Positions 43,658-52,420 of a stretch of 64,000 nt of DNA are shown one piece after another. How positions within the stretch are numbered: position 1 is the stretch's first letter; each line of letters starts with the position of its first letter. The notes beneath the pieces are model-generated. The model had not been told where the DNA came from. It worked only from the letters and a program-made list of their open reading frames with translations, and searched no databases. Source of the stretch: Flavobacteriales bacterium (GTDB lineage Bacteria > Bacteroidota > Bacteroidia > Flavobacteriales_F > PHOS-HE28); NCBI GenBank assembly GCA_019638115.1, contig JAHBUK010000001.1, forward strand, positions 1,072,238 to 1,136,237, given 5' to 3'. Position numbers and translations under genes: made by a program.

Positions 43658-44170
43658 TCACACGAAGCTCACCAGCAACTGGCCCTTCTCCACCGCCTTG
43701 CCCTTCTCGGCAGGCACAGCGCTTACCACCGCATCGCCGGGCGCCTTGATCACGTTCTCCATCTTCATGGCCTCCAGCACCAGTATGGGGTCGTTCTTCT
43801 TCACGGCATCGCCGGGTTTCACCAGTATGTTCAGCACCAGGCCGGGCATGGGGGCTTTGATCTCCCGCACCTTCACTGCGGCCTTCTCCAAGCCCAGGGT
43901 CTTCATCAGGCGGCTCTGCTCATCCTGCAGGTGCACGGTGTAGGTGGCTCCCCCGATGCGCAGACGGGCTGTGTTGTTCTCGCGGTCCTCCTTCAGCACC
44001 AGCACGCGGTAGCTACGTCCATTGCGCACCACGCTGTATTGCCCCGGTCCGGTGCGGACAAGGTCGGCTGGGCTTTCGCCGGGCAAACTCCAGGGAGAGT
44101 GGGGGGTGGCCCGTTCCAACACGATGTCCTGTTCGGAGCCGTTGACCTTTGCGTAGAGTTGTTTGGCCAT
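43658..44170 (-). CDS. Biotin/lipoyl-attachment carrier protein (acyl-CoA carboxylase subunit)
   Basis: A 170-residue protein ending in a biotinyl domain with the acceptor Lys in EAMKMENVIKAP. The N-terminal 90 residues form a small beta domain common in Bacteroidota carboxylase subunits. It likely carries biotin for a propionyl/acetyl-CoA or pyruvate-type carboxylase, but no carboxylase subunit gene is adjacent. Confidence 0.88.
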   Translation of the reverse strand: MAKQLYAKVNGSEQDIVLERATPHSPWSLPGESPADLVRTGPGQYSVVRNGRSYRVLVLKEDRENNTARLRIGGATYTVHLQDEQSRLMKTLGLEKAAVKVREIKAPMPGLVLNILVKPGDAVKKNDPILVLEAMKMENVIKAPGDAVVSAVPAEKGKAVEKGQLLVSFV

Positions 44171-44262
44171 GGTGCGAAATTACTCGAACAAGCCATGAAA
44201 ACCCGGCTCCCCGAAACCTTGCCCACATGTTGGGAGCGGGGCTAAGTGCTCTTTGCGGCGGT

Positions 44263-44270
44263 TATATTTG
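44263..44270 (+). promoter_or_regulatory. -7 promoter element immediately before a start codon
   Basis: TATATTTG matches TAnnTTTG exactly and ends only 4 bases before the ATG at 44275, so transcription would begin at or next to the start codon. No TTG at 19 bp upstream. Confidence 0.5.
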
Positions 44271-44274
44271 GGAC

Positions 44275-45567
44275 ATGCGCGGCATCCTCGGGGCGATCGG
44301 GTTCACATTGTGCCTCTCGGCGGTTGCACAGTGGACGCCTATAGTGGTATCCCTTCCGACATGGCATACGTTCGGCAATTACAGTAACGGCCCCATGTTG
44401 TTCACCGCTCCGGGGGTCGGGTTCGCAGCCCAAAGCACATACGTTTCTCCCAGCATCGGCTATATCATCCGCTTCGTGGCCACCGAGGATGAATGGACCA
44501 CGAATGACATTGTGCAAGCGATAAGCGGCGGTGCCGGAAGTCAGCCAGTTTCGGCCATGTGGCGCTCTGGTGATCGCGGGTGCTTCTACCGGCGCCTTTC
44601 GGGCGGCTCGCAGGAGCTGAAGTCCTTCACGCGGCATGATGGAACAGTTGAGTTCAAAGTCTACCCTGTGGCTGGAGGTGTGTATGACACCTTGATAGTA
44701 GCCCCCACCGGAGAAACATCGGCCTATGCATTGACCCACAACAACACAGATGAACTTGTGCTGCGCTATGTGCATCCAAACACGTATGTCACCGTGACCG
44801 GCTTGCCGGCCACTGCCCAGAAGTTGTACGGCATTTACTTCTTTGACGACCAGACTGGTGCGGTCCTACTCCGGAGTTCCGAAGGGGTGGGAGAGGTTTG
44901 GATCACCTCCAATGCGGGTTTGGCGTGGTCTCTTGCCTTGTCGGATGAGCAGGTCTGGTTCAAAGCAATGAAATGGTTGGATGATCGAACCGCTTGGCTA
45001 CTGGGCGATGAGGGCCGAATCGCGGTCACCACGGATGCGGGTGGAACATGGAGTGTTCTGGACAGTCCCGCTCCGGTGGTCTGGCGAAGCGTGGATGGTT
45101 ATTCAACGGACCATGTCTGGATCGCGGGAGGGCAAGGAAAAGTGTTCTCCACACAGGATGGGGGGTCTACATGGACCGACCATTCCATCGATGCGGAAGA
45201 TGTGATCGAATTGATGATATACGACCAGGTGGTCTATGTCCGCGCTAGGGTATGGTTGCAAAGCGGGCACTTGGCAACGCGCATTTTCCGGTGGGGAGAG
45301 TTGGACGACGAGGACCACCTGGATGGCCCCTCGGAAGGTTCGCATTGGTGGATAAATTCCGAACATGGGATCCAACTCATCTTGGACGAGGAGGACGACG
45401 CTGTCCGGGACCTGAAGTTGTACGATAGGAGCGGCCGGGAAGTGCGAGTAACACGCTTCAGCGACAATGTGCCCATGGAGCATCTACCGGCCGGCATATA
45501 CCTGATGCGCTTGCGCACCGAGCAACGCACCGTTAGCGACAAGGTCTTCTGGCAAGGCCGACCCTGA
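44275..45567 (+). CDS. Secreted BNR/YCF48-like repeat protein with T9SS sorting domain
   Basis: A 430-residue protein with a signal peptide (GILGAIGFTLCLSAVAQ). Repeated beta-propeller blades of the YCF48/BNR type contain AVTTDAGGTWSVLD and VFSTQDGGSTWTDH. The C-terminus (LYDRSGREVRVTRFSD, LPAGIYLMRL) is a Por-type sorting domain. ATG 44275 is the signal-peptide start; the longer frame to 44149 is not protein-like. It may be translated from a nearly leaderless mRNA. Confidence 0.82.
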   Translation: MRGILGAIGFTLCLSAVAQWTPIVVSLPTWHTFGNYSNGPMLFTAPGVGFAAQSTYVSPSIGYIIRFVATEDEWTTNDIVQAISGGAGSQPVSAMWRSGDRGCFYRRLSGGSQELKSFTRHDGTVEFKVYPVAGGVYDTLIVAPTGETSAYALTHNNTDELVLRYVHPNTYVTVTGLPATAQKLYGIYFFDDQTGAVLLRSSEGVGEVWITSNAGLAWSLALSDEQVWFKAMKWLDDRTAWLLGDEGRIAVTTDAGGTWSVLDSPAPVVWRSVDGYSTDHVWIAGGQGKVFSTQDGGSTWTDHSIDAEDVIELMIYDQVVYVRARVWLQSGHLATRIFRWGELDDEDHLDGPSEGSHWWINSEHGIQLILDEEDDAVRDLKLYDRSGREVRVTRFSDNVPMEHLPAGIYLMRLRTEQRTVSDKVFWQGRP

Positions 45568-45583
45568 TCCGCCTGCCGTTCGT

Positions 45584-46057
45584 TTACTCGAACATCGCGT
45601 CACCCCCCTGCGCTTCGTAGCCTTCGTCCACCTCAAGTTCCTTCTGTTGGCTGGCGGCCACGGCGAGGCGATCGCAGAGCTCGTTGAGCGGATGGCCGTT
45701 GTGTCCGCGCACCCATTGGAATTTCACCCGGTGCTTGCGGTACACCACCAGAAAGCGCTTCCAGAGGTCGGGGTTCTTCTTTTGCGCAAAGCCCTTCTTC
45801 TCCCAGCCGAACACCCAGCCCTTCTCCACCGCATCCACCACGTATTTGCTGTCGCTCACCACGGTCACTTCCATGCCCGGGTTCTTCAGGGCTTCAAGGG
45901 CAACGATCACTGCCAGCAATTCCATGCGGTTGTTGGTGGTGCGGCGGAAGCCGCCCCACAGCTCCTTGCGATGCTTGCCACTCTCCAGCACGGCGCCATA
46001 GCCACCGGGCCCAGGGTTGCCACTGGCGGCACCATCGGTATGGATCATGATCTTCAC
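45584..46057 (-). CDS. rnhA: Ribonuclease HI
   Basis: A 157-residue RNase HI with the four acidic catalytic residues in [41 protein letters not shown] and LCDRLAVAA. It removes RNA from RNA-DNA hybrids. A short acidic tail follows. Its start overlaps the marC stop by four bases. Confidence 0.96.
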   Translation of the reverse strand: MKIMIHTDGAASGNPGPGGYGAVLESGKHRKELWGGFRRTTNNRMELLAVIVALEALKNPGMEVTVVSDSKYVVDAVEKGWVFGWEKKGFAQKKNPDLWKRFLVVYRKHRVKFQWVRGHNGHPLNELCDRLAVAASQQKELEVDEGYEAQGGDAMFE

Positions 46058-46665
46058 GTGTGCGGGAACAGGTAGGTGATGTTCCCGGCGAAGAGCTTCA
46101 CCGCTATGGCCAGCAGGATGATGCCGAAGGCTTTGCGCAACACGATGAGGCCCACGCGCCCCAACAAGCGTTCGATCCGGTTGGTGAGCAGCAGCACCAC
46201 CACCACCACCACCATGTTCAGCAAGATGCCCATCAGGATGTTCGGCCGCTCCAACTCTGCGCGCAGGGAGAGGATGGTGGTGATGGTGCCCGCCCCGGCG
46301 ATCACCGGGAAGGCCAGGGGAACGATGCTGTAGACCTTGTTGTCCTCTTCCGGCGGGGTGAGACCGGGTGCCGAGGTGTCCTCTTTGAAGAGCTTCACAC
46401 CAAGGATCATTTCCAGCGCAATGAAGAATAGGACCAATGAGCCCGCAACAGCGAACGAGTTCACATCCAGGCCCAGAAAACCGAGTATGGTCTCGCCCAC
46501 GTAGAGGAAGGTGACCATGATGGCCAGGCTCACCAGGGTGGCTCGCGCCGGGTAGATCTTACCGGCCTTGCGCCGAACTTCCAATATGAGCGGGATGCCA
46601 CCGACCACATCGATCACTGCGAAGAGCACCAGGAAGGCCTTACCGATCTGTACCAGGTCGAACAT
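46054..46665 (-). CDS. marC: MarC family integral membrane protein
   Basis: A 203-residue protein with about six membrane helices (for example [51 protein letters not shown]). [17 protein letters not shown] is the conserved MarC motif. Function is unknown; the family is not required for multiple-antibiotic resistance despite its name. It is cotranscribed with rnhA (ATGA overlap). Confidence 0.92.
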   Translation of the reverse strand: MFDLVQIGKAFLVLFAVIDVVGGIPLILEVRRKAGKIYPARATLVSLAIMVTFLYVGETILGFLGLDVNSFAVAGSLVLFFIALEMILGVKLFKEDTSAPGLTPPEEDNKVYSIVPLAFPVIAGAGTITTILSLRAELERPNILMGILLNMVVVVVVLLLTNRIERLLGRVGLIVLRKAFGIILLAIAVKLFAGNITYLFPHT

Positions 46666-46809
46666 GGGAGGAGATGTGTTGCTGCCCGAGAGTGGACCCC
46701 TCGTATTCGCTCAGGGTATGTGGGAGCGCAGCTGTGATACGGTCGGGCTGCGGTGGCAAAGGTGCGAAGCAGCGCTCAACCTGCGGGGCCGGTGGTGTGG
46801 TTGGCGTGA

Positions 46810-47376
46810 TCAAAGGGCTTTCATCAACGCCTCCACGATGCGTGGATAGTGCGCATGCTCCAAGGCATGGATGCGCTGCGCCAGTGTTTCTGCCGTGTCT
46901 TCGGGCAACACCGGGCAGGTGGTTTGGAACAGGTGTTCGCCCTCGTCGTAGCGTTCGTTCACGCGGTGTATGGTGATGCCGCTTTCCTGTTCGCCTGCGG
47001 CGATCACGGCCCGGTGTACGTGCTCGCCGTACATGCCCTTGCCACCATACTTGGGCAGCAACGCGGGATGGATGTTCACGATGCGTTGCGGGAAGGCCTG
47101 CACCATCCCCGCGGGTATCAGGCGCATGAAACCGGCGAGCACCACCAGATCGATGCGCTGCTGTTGCAGTTCGCGGAGCAGCGTGCCATCCTTCAGTTGT
47201 GGGCCATTGAAGAGGTAGCTGGGCACGCCCATATCCCAAGCGCGTTGCAGCACACCGGCCGTGGGCTGGTCGCTGCCGATAAGGACCACCTTGGCAATGC
47301 TGTTTCCGGCGAAGTGCTCCATCAGGCGCTGGGCGTTGGTGCCGGAGCCGCTGGCAAGGATGGCGATGCGCTTCAT
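46810..47376 (-). CDS. purN: Phosphoribosylglycinamide formyltransferase (GART, PurN)
   Basis: A 188-residue PurN. Features: ILASGSGTNAQRLMEHF for the GAR site, catalytic Asn and His in VNIHPALLPKYGGKG, and the Asp in NERYDEGEHLF. It formylates GAR with 10-formyl-THF in purine synthesis. In many Bacteroidota it sits next to acpP-fabF as here, though divergent and with a nitroreductase gene in between. Confidence 0.95.
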   Translation of the reverse strand: MKRIAILASGSGTNAQRLMEHFAGNSIAKVVLIGSDQPTAGVLQRAWDMGVPSYLFNGPQLKDGTLLRELQQQRIDLVVLAGFMRLIPAGMVQAFPQRIVNIHPALLPKYGGKGMYGEHVHRAVIAAGEQESGITIHRVNERYDEGEHLFQTTCPVLPEDTAETLAQRIHALEHAHYPRIVEALMKAL

Positions 47377-47416
47377 GCTGCGAAGGTGCGATCTTTCCCC
47401 TCACAGATCAGGAGCC

Positions 47417-48088
47417 ATGCAAACAGAACAGCCGCAGATCCCACTGGACTTTCTACGCTATCCCGACACGGAGATGCTGGAGCGCGCCAAGTCCTTCCAT
47501 GCCTTGCTGGACCGGCGGCGAAGCGTACGCCGCTTCAGCGCCGACCCTGTTCCATACGAAGTGATCGCCGAGGTGGTGCGTGCTGCAAGTACGGCCCCCA
47601 GTGGCGCACACAAACAGCCGTGGACCTTCTGCGTGGTGGGTGATCCGGCATTGAAGCGTCGTATCCGCGAAGCGGCTGAGGCGGAGGAGCGCATCAACTA
47701 CGGTGGGCGCATGAGCGAGGAGTGGTTGGAGGACCTGAAGCCCTTCGGCACCGATTGGCAGAAGCCCTTTCTGGAGACCGCGCCCTGGCTGGTGGTCGTG
47801 TTCAAGCGGGCATACGAGTTGGAACCCGATGGCGCCAAGCACCAGAACTACTACGTGAACGAGAGCGTGGGCCTGGCCACGGGATTGCTTTTGGCGGCCG
47901 CGCACCATGCGGGCCTGGCCACGCTTACCCATACCCCGAGCCCGATGAACTTTCTATCACAGGTGCTGGGGCGCCCCGCGAACGAACGTCCTTTCCTGCT
48001 GATACCCATGGGGTTCCCTGCCGAGGGGTGCGTGGTTCCGGACCTGCGGCGCAAGCCGCTGGAGGAGGTATTGGTGCCCTTCCTGTAG
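47417..48088 (+). CDS. Iodotyrosine-deiodinase-like nitroreductase (IYD family)
   Basis: A 223-residue FMN flavoprotein. FMN motifs: [34 protein letters not shown]-type [17 protein letters not shown]. It matches the animal and Haliscomenobacter IYD pattern closely, including the halotyrosine-binding lid [14 protein letters not shown] with Glu and Tyr and the Lys in [11 protein letters not shown] enzymes remove iodide or bromide from halotyrosines. ATG 47417 is the family start; the track extension to 47261 crosses the purN promoter region. Confidence 0.82.
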   Translation: MQTEQPQIPLDFLRYPDTEMLERAKSFHALLDRRRSVRRFSADPVPYEVIAEVVRAASTAPSGAHKQPWTFCVVGDPALKRRIREAAEAEERINYGGRMSEEWLEDLKPFGTDWQKPFLETAPWLVVVFKRAYELEPDGAKHQNYYVNESVGLATGLLLAAAHHAGLATLTHTPSPMNFLSQVLGRPANERPFLLIPMGFPAEGCVVPDLRRKPLEEVLVPFL

Positions 48089-48095
48089 GGAGGGC

Positions 48096-48124
48096 TTGCG
48101 CATATCGAAAATGTCTTTCCTTTG
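48096..48124 (+). promoter_or_regulatory. Promoter for acpP-fabF-rnc
   Basis: TTG (48096-48098), 18 bp, TTCCTTTG (48117-48124), one mismatch from TAnnTTTG. The acpP ATG is 28 bases downstream. Confidence 0.55.
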
Positions 48125-48152
48125 CAGCCTGTTCAACCAACAACGAACTGAC

Positions 48153-48389
48153 ATGTCGGATATCAAGTCAAGGGTCATCGCCATCATCGTGGACAAACTC
48201 GGAGTGGACCAAGCCGAGGTAACACCCGAGGCGAGCTTCACGAACGACCTTGGCGCTGACAGCCTCGATACCGTCGAACTCATCATGGAGTTCGAGAAGG
48301 AGTTCAACATCGCCATTCCCGACGACCAGGCCGAGAAGATCCAGACCGTGGGTCAGGCTGTGGATTACGTCGAGAAGAACGCGAAGTAA
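48153..48389 (+). CDS. acpP: Acyl carrier protein
   Basis: A 78-residue acidic protein with the phosphopantetheine Ser in [16 protein letters not shown]. It carries growing acyl chains in fatty-acid synthesis. Followed 24 bases later by fabF, in a conserved bacterial order. Confidence 0.97.
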   Translation: MSDIKSRVIAIIVDKLGVDQAEVTPEASFTNDLGADSLDTVELIMEFEKEFNIAIPDDQAEKIQTVGQAVDYVEKNAK

Positions 48390-48413
48390 ACCCGGTCCGC
48401 AGGGACCTTTCGG

Positions 48414-49664
48414 ATGCAGCTAAGGCGTGTGGTAGTAACCGGCCTGGGCGCGCTCACCCCCCTCGGCAATACCCTTCAGGCGTATTGGGATGGGTTGGTG
48501 AGCGGCACAAGCGGTGCTGCGCCCATCACCCGCTTCGATGCCTCCAAGTTCAAGACCCGTTTCGCCTGCGAGGTGAAGGGCTTCAACCCGGAGGATTTCA
48601 TCGATCGCAAGGAGGCACGCAAAATGGACCCCTACACCCAGTTCGCTGTGGTGTGTGCAGATGAGGCCATGAAGGATTCGGGGCTCGACCTGGACAAGGT
48701 GGACCGCGAACGCATCGGCGTGATCTGGGGCAGCGGCATCGGAGGCCTGAAGACCTTCCAGGACGAGTGCATCGGCTACGGTAGGGGCGACGGTACGCCG
48801 CGCTTCAACCCCTTCTTCATCCCGAAGATGATCGCCGACAGCGCGGCAGGCCTCATCAGCATGCGCCACGTGTTGCACGGCCCCAGCTACGTTACCGCCA
48901 GCGCTTGCGCCAGCAGTAACAACGCCATGATCGACGCTTTCAACTACATCCGCCTGGGCACTTGCGTGGCCGTGGTAACGGGTGGCAGCGAAGCGGCGAT
49001 CTACGAGGCGGGTGTGGGCGGCTTCAATGCGTTGCATGCCATGAGCACCCGCAACGACGATCCAGCCACCGCTTCACGGCCCTACGACAAGGACCGCGAT
49101 GGTTTCGTGCTGGGCGAGGGTGGTGCGGCCATCATCCTGGAGGACCTGGAGCATGCCTTGGCGCGCGGGGCCAAGATCTACGCCGAGGTGATCGGCGGTG
49201 GCATGAGCAGTGATGCCTACCACATCACCGCTCCACATCCGGATGGATTGGGCGCGGAGCTGTGCATGAAGCACGCCTTGCGTGATGCCGGGATCCAAGC
49301 CACCGAGATCGACTACATCAATACGCACGGTACCAGCACGCCCATCGGCGACCCCCAGGAGGTGAAGGCCATCCAGCGCCTGTTCGGGGAGCACGCCTAC
49401 AAGCTGAACATCAGCGCCACCAAGAGCATGACAGGCCACCTGCTGGGTGGTGCCGGTGCGGTGGAAGGTGTTGCGGCCATCATGGCGGTGCACACCGATA
49501 TGGTGCCGCCCACGATCAACCATTTCACTGACGATCCCGAGATCGATCCCCGGTTGAACTTCACGTTCAACCAAGCGCAGAAGCGCACCGTGAACGCCGC
49601 CCTGAGCAACACCTTCGGGTTCGGTGGCCACAATACTTCGGTGATCTTCCGCAAGTACAGCTGA
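48414..49664 (+). CDS. fabF: 3-oxoacyl-ACP synthase II
   Basis: A 416-residue KAS II. The catalytic triad is visible: Cys in TASACASSNNA, His in NTHGTSTPIGD and His in SMTGHLLGGAGA. It elongates acyl-ACPs with malonyl-ACP. The rnc gene starts four bases after its stop. Confidence 0.97.
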   Translation: MQLRRVVVTGLGALTPLGNTLQAYWDGLVSGTSGAAPITRFDASKFKTRFACEVKGFNPEDFIDRKEARKMDPYTQFAVVCADEAMKDSGLDLDKVDRERIGVIWGSGIGGLKTFQDECIGYGRGDGTPRFNPFFIPKMIADSAAGLISMRHVLHGPSYVTASACASSNNAMIDAFNYIRLGTCVAVVTGGSEAAIYEAGVGGFNALHAMSTRNDDPATASRPYDKDRDGFVLGEGGAAIILEDLEHALARGAKIYAEVIGGGMSSDAYHITAPHPDGLGAELCMKHALRDAGIQATEIDYINTHGTSTPIGDPQEVKAIQRLFGEHAYKLNISATKSMTGHLLGGAGAVEGVAAIMAVHTDMVPPTINHFTDDPEIDPRLNFTFNQAQKRTVNAALSNTFGFGGHNTSVIFRKYS

Positions 49665-49668
49665 TCCC

Positions 49669-50505
49669 TTGCTGCGTAGTCTGTTCAGCCGAGCACGCAA
49701 CCCCGAGGAACGACGGGTGCGGGCATGGTGTCGCCAAACCCTGCACCTTACACCGGGCGATCTGCCCCTATATCGCCAAGCCTTGCGCCACAGCAGTGCC
49801 GTGGCCGACGACCGGCCCGACCTGCCGGACAACGAGCGCCTGGAGTTCCTGGGTGATGCCATTCTCGATGCCATCATCGGCGACCTGCTTTTCAGCACCT
49901 ACCCGGACAAGGGCGAAGGTTTCCTGACGCGCATGCGCAGCAAGTTGGTGAGCCGCTCTCAGCTCAACAGTTTGGCACGCCTCATTGCCATTGAACGGGT
50001 GATGGAAAGCAATGTGGCGCGCAGCCAGGAGTCGTCCGTGCCCGGCAATGCCCTGGAAGCGCTCATCGGCGCCCTCTTCATCGACAAAGGCTTCGACCGT
50101 ACCCGCAAGGTGGTGGTGAAGCTGCTCCTTACCCACGTGGACCTGGAGGAGGTTGCCAAGGAGGACAAGGATGGCAAGAGCCGGCTGCTGGAATGGGGCC
50201 AGAAGCGCAAGCGCAAGATCGAATTCGTGGTGCAGGAGGAAAACGGTGGCAGCCGGGGCAAGACCTATGTGGCGCAGGTGCTCATTGATGGTGTGGTGAA
50301 GGGCAGTGGCCGCGGCAACAGCAAGAAAGTGGCCGAGCAGGATGCTGCACAGAGCGCTTTCGCCGGCATGCGCTCGCGACGCCCACAGCAAGCGCGCAAG
50401 CAGGCCGATCCAACCGGCGAGAAGGCGACAACACCCGCTCGTAACCGCCGTCGCCGTCCTGCACGGCGCGTAGGAGGTGGCGCGCCCACGACCGATATGG
50501 GCTGA
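49669..50505 (+). CDS. rnc: Ribonuclease III with basic C-terminal extension
   Basis: A 278-residue RNase III. The catalytic signature NERLEFLGDAILDAI and the second acidic site ALEALIGALFIDKGF are followed by a dsRNA-binding domain ending in GSGRGNSKKVAEQDAAQSAF. About 45 extra Arg/Pro-rich residues extend the usual length. TTG 49669 is the start, consistent with the tight spacing after fabF. Confidence 0.95.
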   Translation: MLRSLFSRARNPEERRVRAWCRQTLHLTPGDLPLYRQALRHSSAVADDRPDLPDNERLEFLGDAILDAIIGDLLFSTYPDKGEGFLTRMRSKLVSRSQLNSLARLIAIERVMESNVARSQESSVPGNALEALIGALFIDKGFDRTRKVVVKLLLTHVDLEEVAKEDKDGKSRLLEWGQKRKRKIEFVVQEENGGSRGKTYVAQVLIDGVVKGSGRGNSKKVAEQDAAQSAFAGMRSRRPQQARKQADPTGEKATTPARNRRRRPARRVGGGAPTTDMG

Positions 50506-50521
50506 GCGAACACGCTTCACA

Positions 50522-50549
50522 TTGGCGGAACAGGCCGTGTCTACCTTTG
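50522..50549 (+). promoter_or_regulatory. Internal promoter for the IPExxxVDY-pyk pair
   Basis: TTG (50522-50524), 17 bp, TACCTTTG (50542-50549). It lies after the rnc stop and gives the downstream genes their own transcription start. Confidence 0.65.
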
Positions 50550-50569
50550 GCCTCGATCCCCAGCGAACA

Positions 50570-50992
50570 ATGCGTGCTGTTTCCAAAGTAAAACTCGACC
50601 TGGACCCGGACCCGGACGTCTCGGTGTTCGGGATCAGTTGCCACGTGCACGACCACCGTTTGTGCTGGGCCATGAACCGCGCCCTGGGCTTCGATCTGGC
50701 CAGGCGCAGGAGTGACATCACTGATGAAGTGGCCGGTCGCGCTGCGCGTTACTCGGTGTTCGACCACACCGATCCACATACCGAAGGGCGCGTGATCCTG
50801 GTGCATAACCATAGTCCCGAAGGCATCCTGATCAAGGAACAGCGCAACGCAGATTTCTTCATGCTGGTGGACAATGAGCTCGCAGAGCGCATGCCCGACC
50901 TGTTGGACCGCTTGCGCAAACTGGAGTTCGTGCTCGCCGTTTTTCCCTTGGACCTGGAGCAAATGCGCCTGGGCCACAAACTTCTTGAGTAG
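50570..50992 (+). CDS. IPExxxVDY family protein
   Basis: A 140-residue protein of a small Bacteroidota family usually encoded between rnc and pyk. Typical features are the start KVKLDLDPDPDVSVFGISCH and CWAMNRALGFDL. No function is established. ATG 50570 is chosen because it follows the promoter and gives the family N-terminus; the frame from 50477 overlaps rnc. Confidence 0.88.
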   Translation: MRAVSKVKLDLDPDPDVSVFGISCHVHDHRLCWAMNRALGFDLARRRSDITDEVAGRAARYSVFDHTDPHTEGRVILVHNHSPEGILIKEQRNADFFMLVDNELAERMPDLLDRLRKLEFVLAVFPLDLEQMRLGHKLLE

Positions 50993-50997
50993 ACCCT

Positions 50998-52419
50998 ATG
51001 ACCGAACCGAAGACCAAGATCGTTGCCACCATCGGCCCTGCTTCCGCATCACGCGAGGTGCTGCGTGAACTGATGCTGAACGGCATGGATGTGTGCCGCC
51101 TCAACTTCAGCCATGGCAACCACGCTTTCTACGAAGAACTGATCCGTGACATCCGTGCCGTAAGTGCGGAGCTTGGCTTGCACACCGCCATACTCGCCGA
51201 CCTGCAAGGCCCCAAAATGCGCGTGGGTGAGATGGCCGATGGCCCCATCATGCTTGAGGAGGGTGATGAACTGATCATCACCACGGAACAGACCCAGGGC
51301 CGCGCGGGCCTGGTAAGCACCAGCTATCTGCAATTCCCGCAGGATGTGAAGAAGGGCGAACTGGTGCTGTTGGACGATGGCAAACTGCGCTTGGAAGTAG
51401 TGGCCACGGATGGCCGCAACACCGTTACTACTCGCGTGCTGAACAGCGGCCCGCTCAGCGCCAACAAGGGGCTCAACCTGCCAAACACCAAGATCAGCCT
51501 GCCCTGCCTCACGGACAAGGACAAGCAGGACCTGGACTTTGCGCTGGAGCACGAAGTGGACTGGATCGGCCTGAGCTTCGTCCGCAGTGCGCGCGACATC
51601 ATCGAGCTCAAGGGCATCATCAACTCGCGTGAGAAGCATGCCCGCGTGGTGGCCAAGATCGAGAAGCCCGAGGCCCTCAAGGAGATCGACGAGATCATCC
51701 ACGAAAGCGACGCCCTGATGGTGGCCCGTGGCGATCTCGGTGTGGAGATCCCCATGGAGCAGGTGCCCTTGGTGCAGAAGGACATCATCAGGCGCTGCCT
51801 GGCCCACCACCGCCCGGTGATCGTGGCCACGCAGATGATGGAGAGCATGATCACCAACATCACCCCCACTCGCGCCGAGGTGAACGACGTGGCCAACGCG
51901 GTGTTGGACCATGCGGACGCCGTGATGCTCAGTGCGGAGACCAGCGTGGGCAAGTATCCGGTGGAGGTGGTGAAGGCCATGAACAAGATCTTGCTGGAGA
52001 TGGAGAAGAGCGACACCATGTACAACGTGGAGGAGTCGAAGCTGGAGGACAACGACCGCATGGTGAGCGATGCCATCTGCAAAGCCAGTGTGCGCATGTC
52101 CGCGGCCATCGATATCAAGGCCATCGTCACCATGACGCACAGTGGCTACACGGCCTTCAAGATCAGCAGCATGCGCCCCAAGGCGCACATCTTCGCCTTC
52201 ACCAGCAACAAGCGTATCCTGAACATGCTGAACCTGGTGTGGGGCGTACGGGCCGAGTTCTACGACAAGACCGTGAGCACGGACCACACCATCGCCGACA
52301 TCAAGCACATCCTGCGCAGCAAGAAGTTCGTGGACAAAGGCGATCTGGTGGTGAACGTGGCCAGCATGCCCATAGCCGACCAGGGCATGGCGAACATGCT
52401 GAAGCTGAGCGAGGCTTAG
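50998..52419 (+). CDS. pyk: Pyruvate kinase
   Basis: A 473-residue pyruvate kinase: KTKIVATIGPASAS, the metal/phosphoenolpyruvate motif DALMVARGDLGVEIP, and the ATP-binding Lys in VAKIEKPEALKEID. It converts PEP and ADP to pyruvate and ATP, the last glycolytic step. It starts 5 bases after the IPExxxVDY gene. Confidence 0.97.
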   Translation: MTEPKTKIVATIGPASASREVLRELMLNGMDVCRLNFSHGNHAFYEELIRDIRAVSAELGLHTAILADLQGPKMRVGEMADGPIMLEEGDELIITTEQTQGRAGLVSTSYLQFPQDVKKGELVLLDDGKLRLEVVATDGRNTVTTRVLNSGPLSANKGLNLPNTKISLPCLTDKDKQDLDFALEHEVDWIGLSFVRSARDIIELKGIINSREKHARVVAKIEKPEALKEIDEIIHESDALMVARGDLGVEIPMEQVPLVQKDIIRRCLAHHRPVIVATQMMESMITNITPTRAEVNDVANAVLDHADAVMLSAETSVGKYPVEVVKAMNKILLEMEKSDTMYNVEESKLEDNDRMVSDAICKASVRMSAAIDIKAIVTMTHSGYTAFKISSMRPKAHIFAFTSNKRILNMLNLVWGVRAEFYDKTVSTDHTIADIKHILRSKKFVDKGDLVVNVASMPIADQGMANMLKLSEA

Positions 52420-52420
52420 A

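Noticed and set aside
51049..52308. 419-residue ORF antisense to pyk
   Set aside because: Shadow of the intact pyruvate kinase gene.
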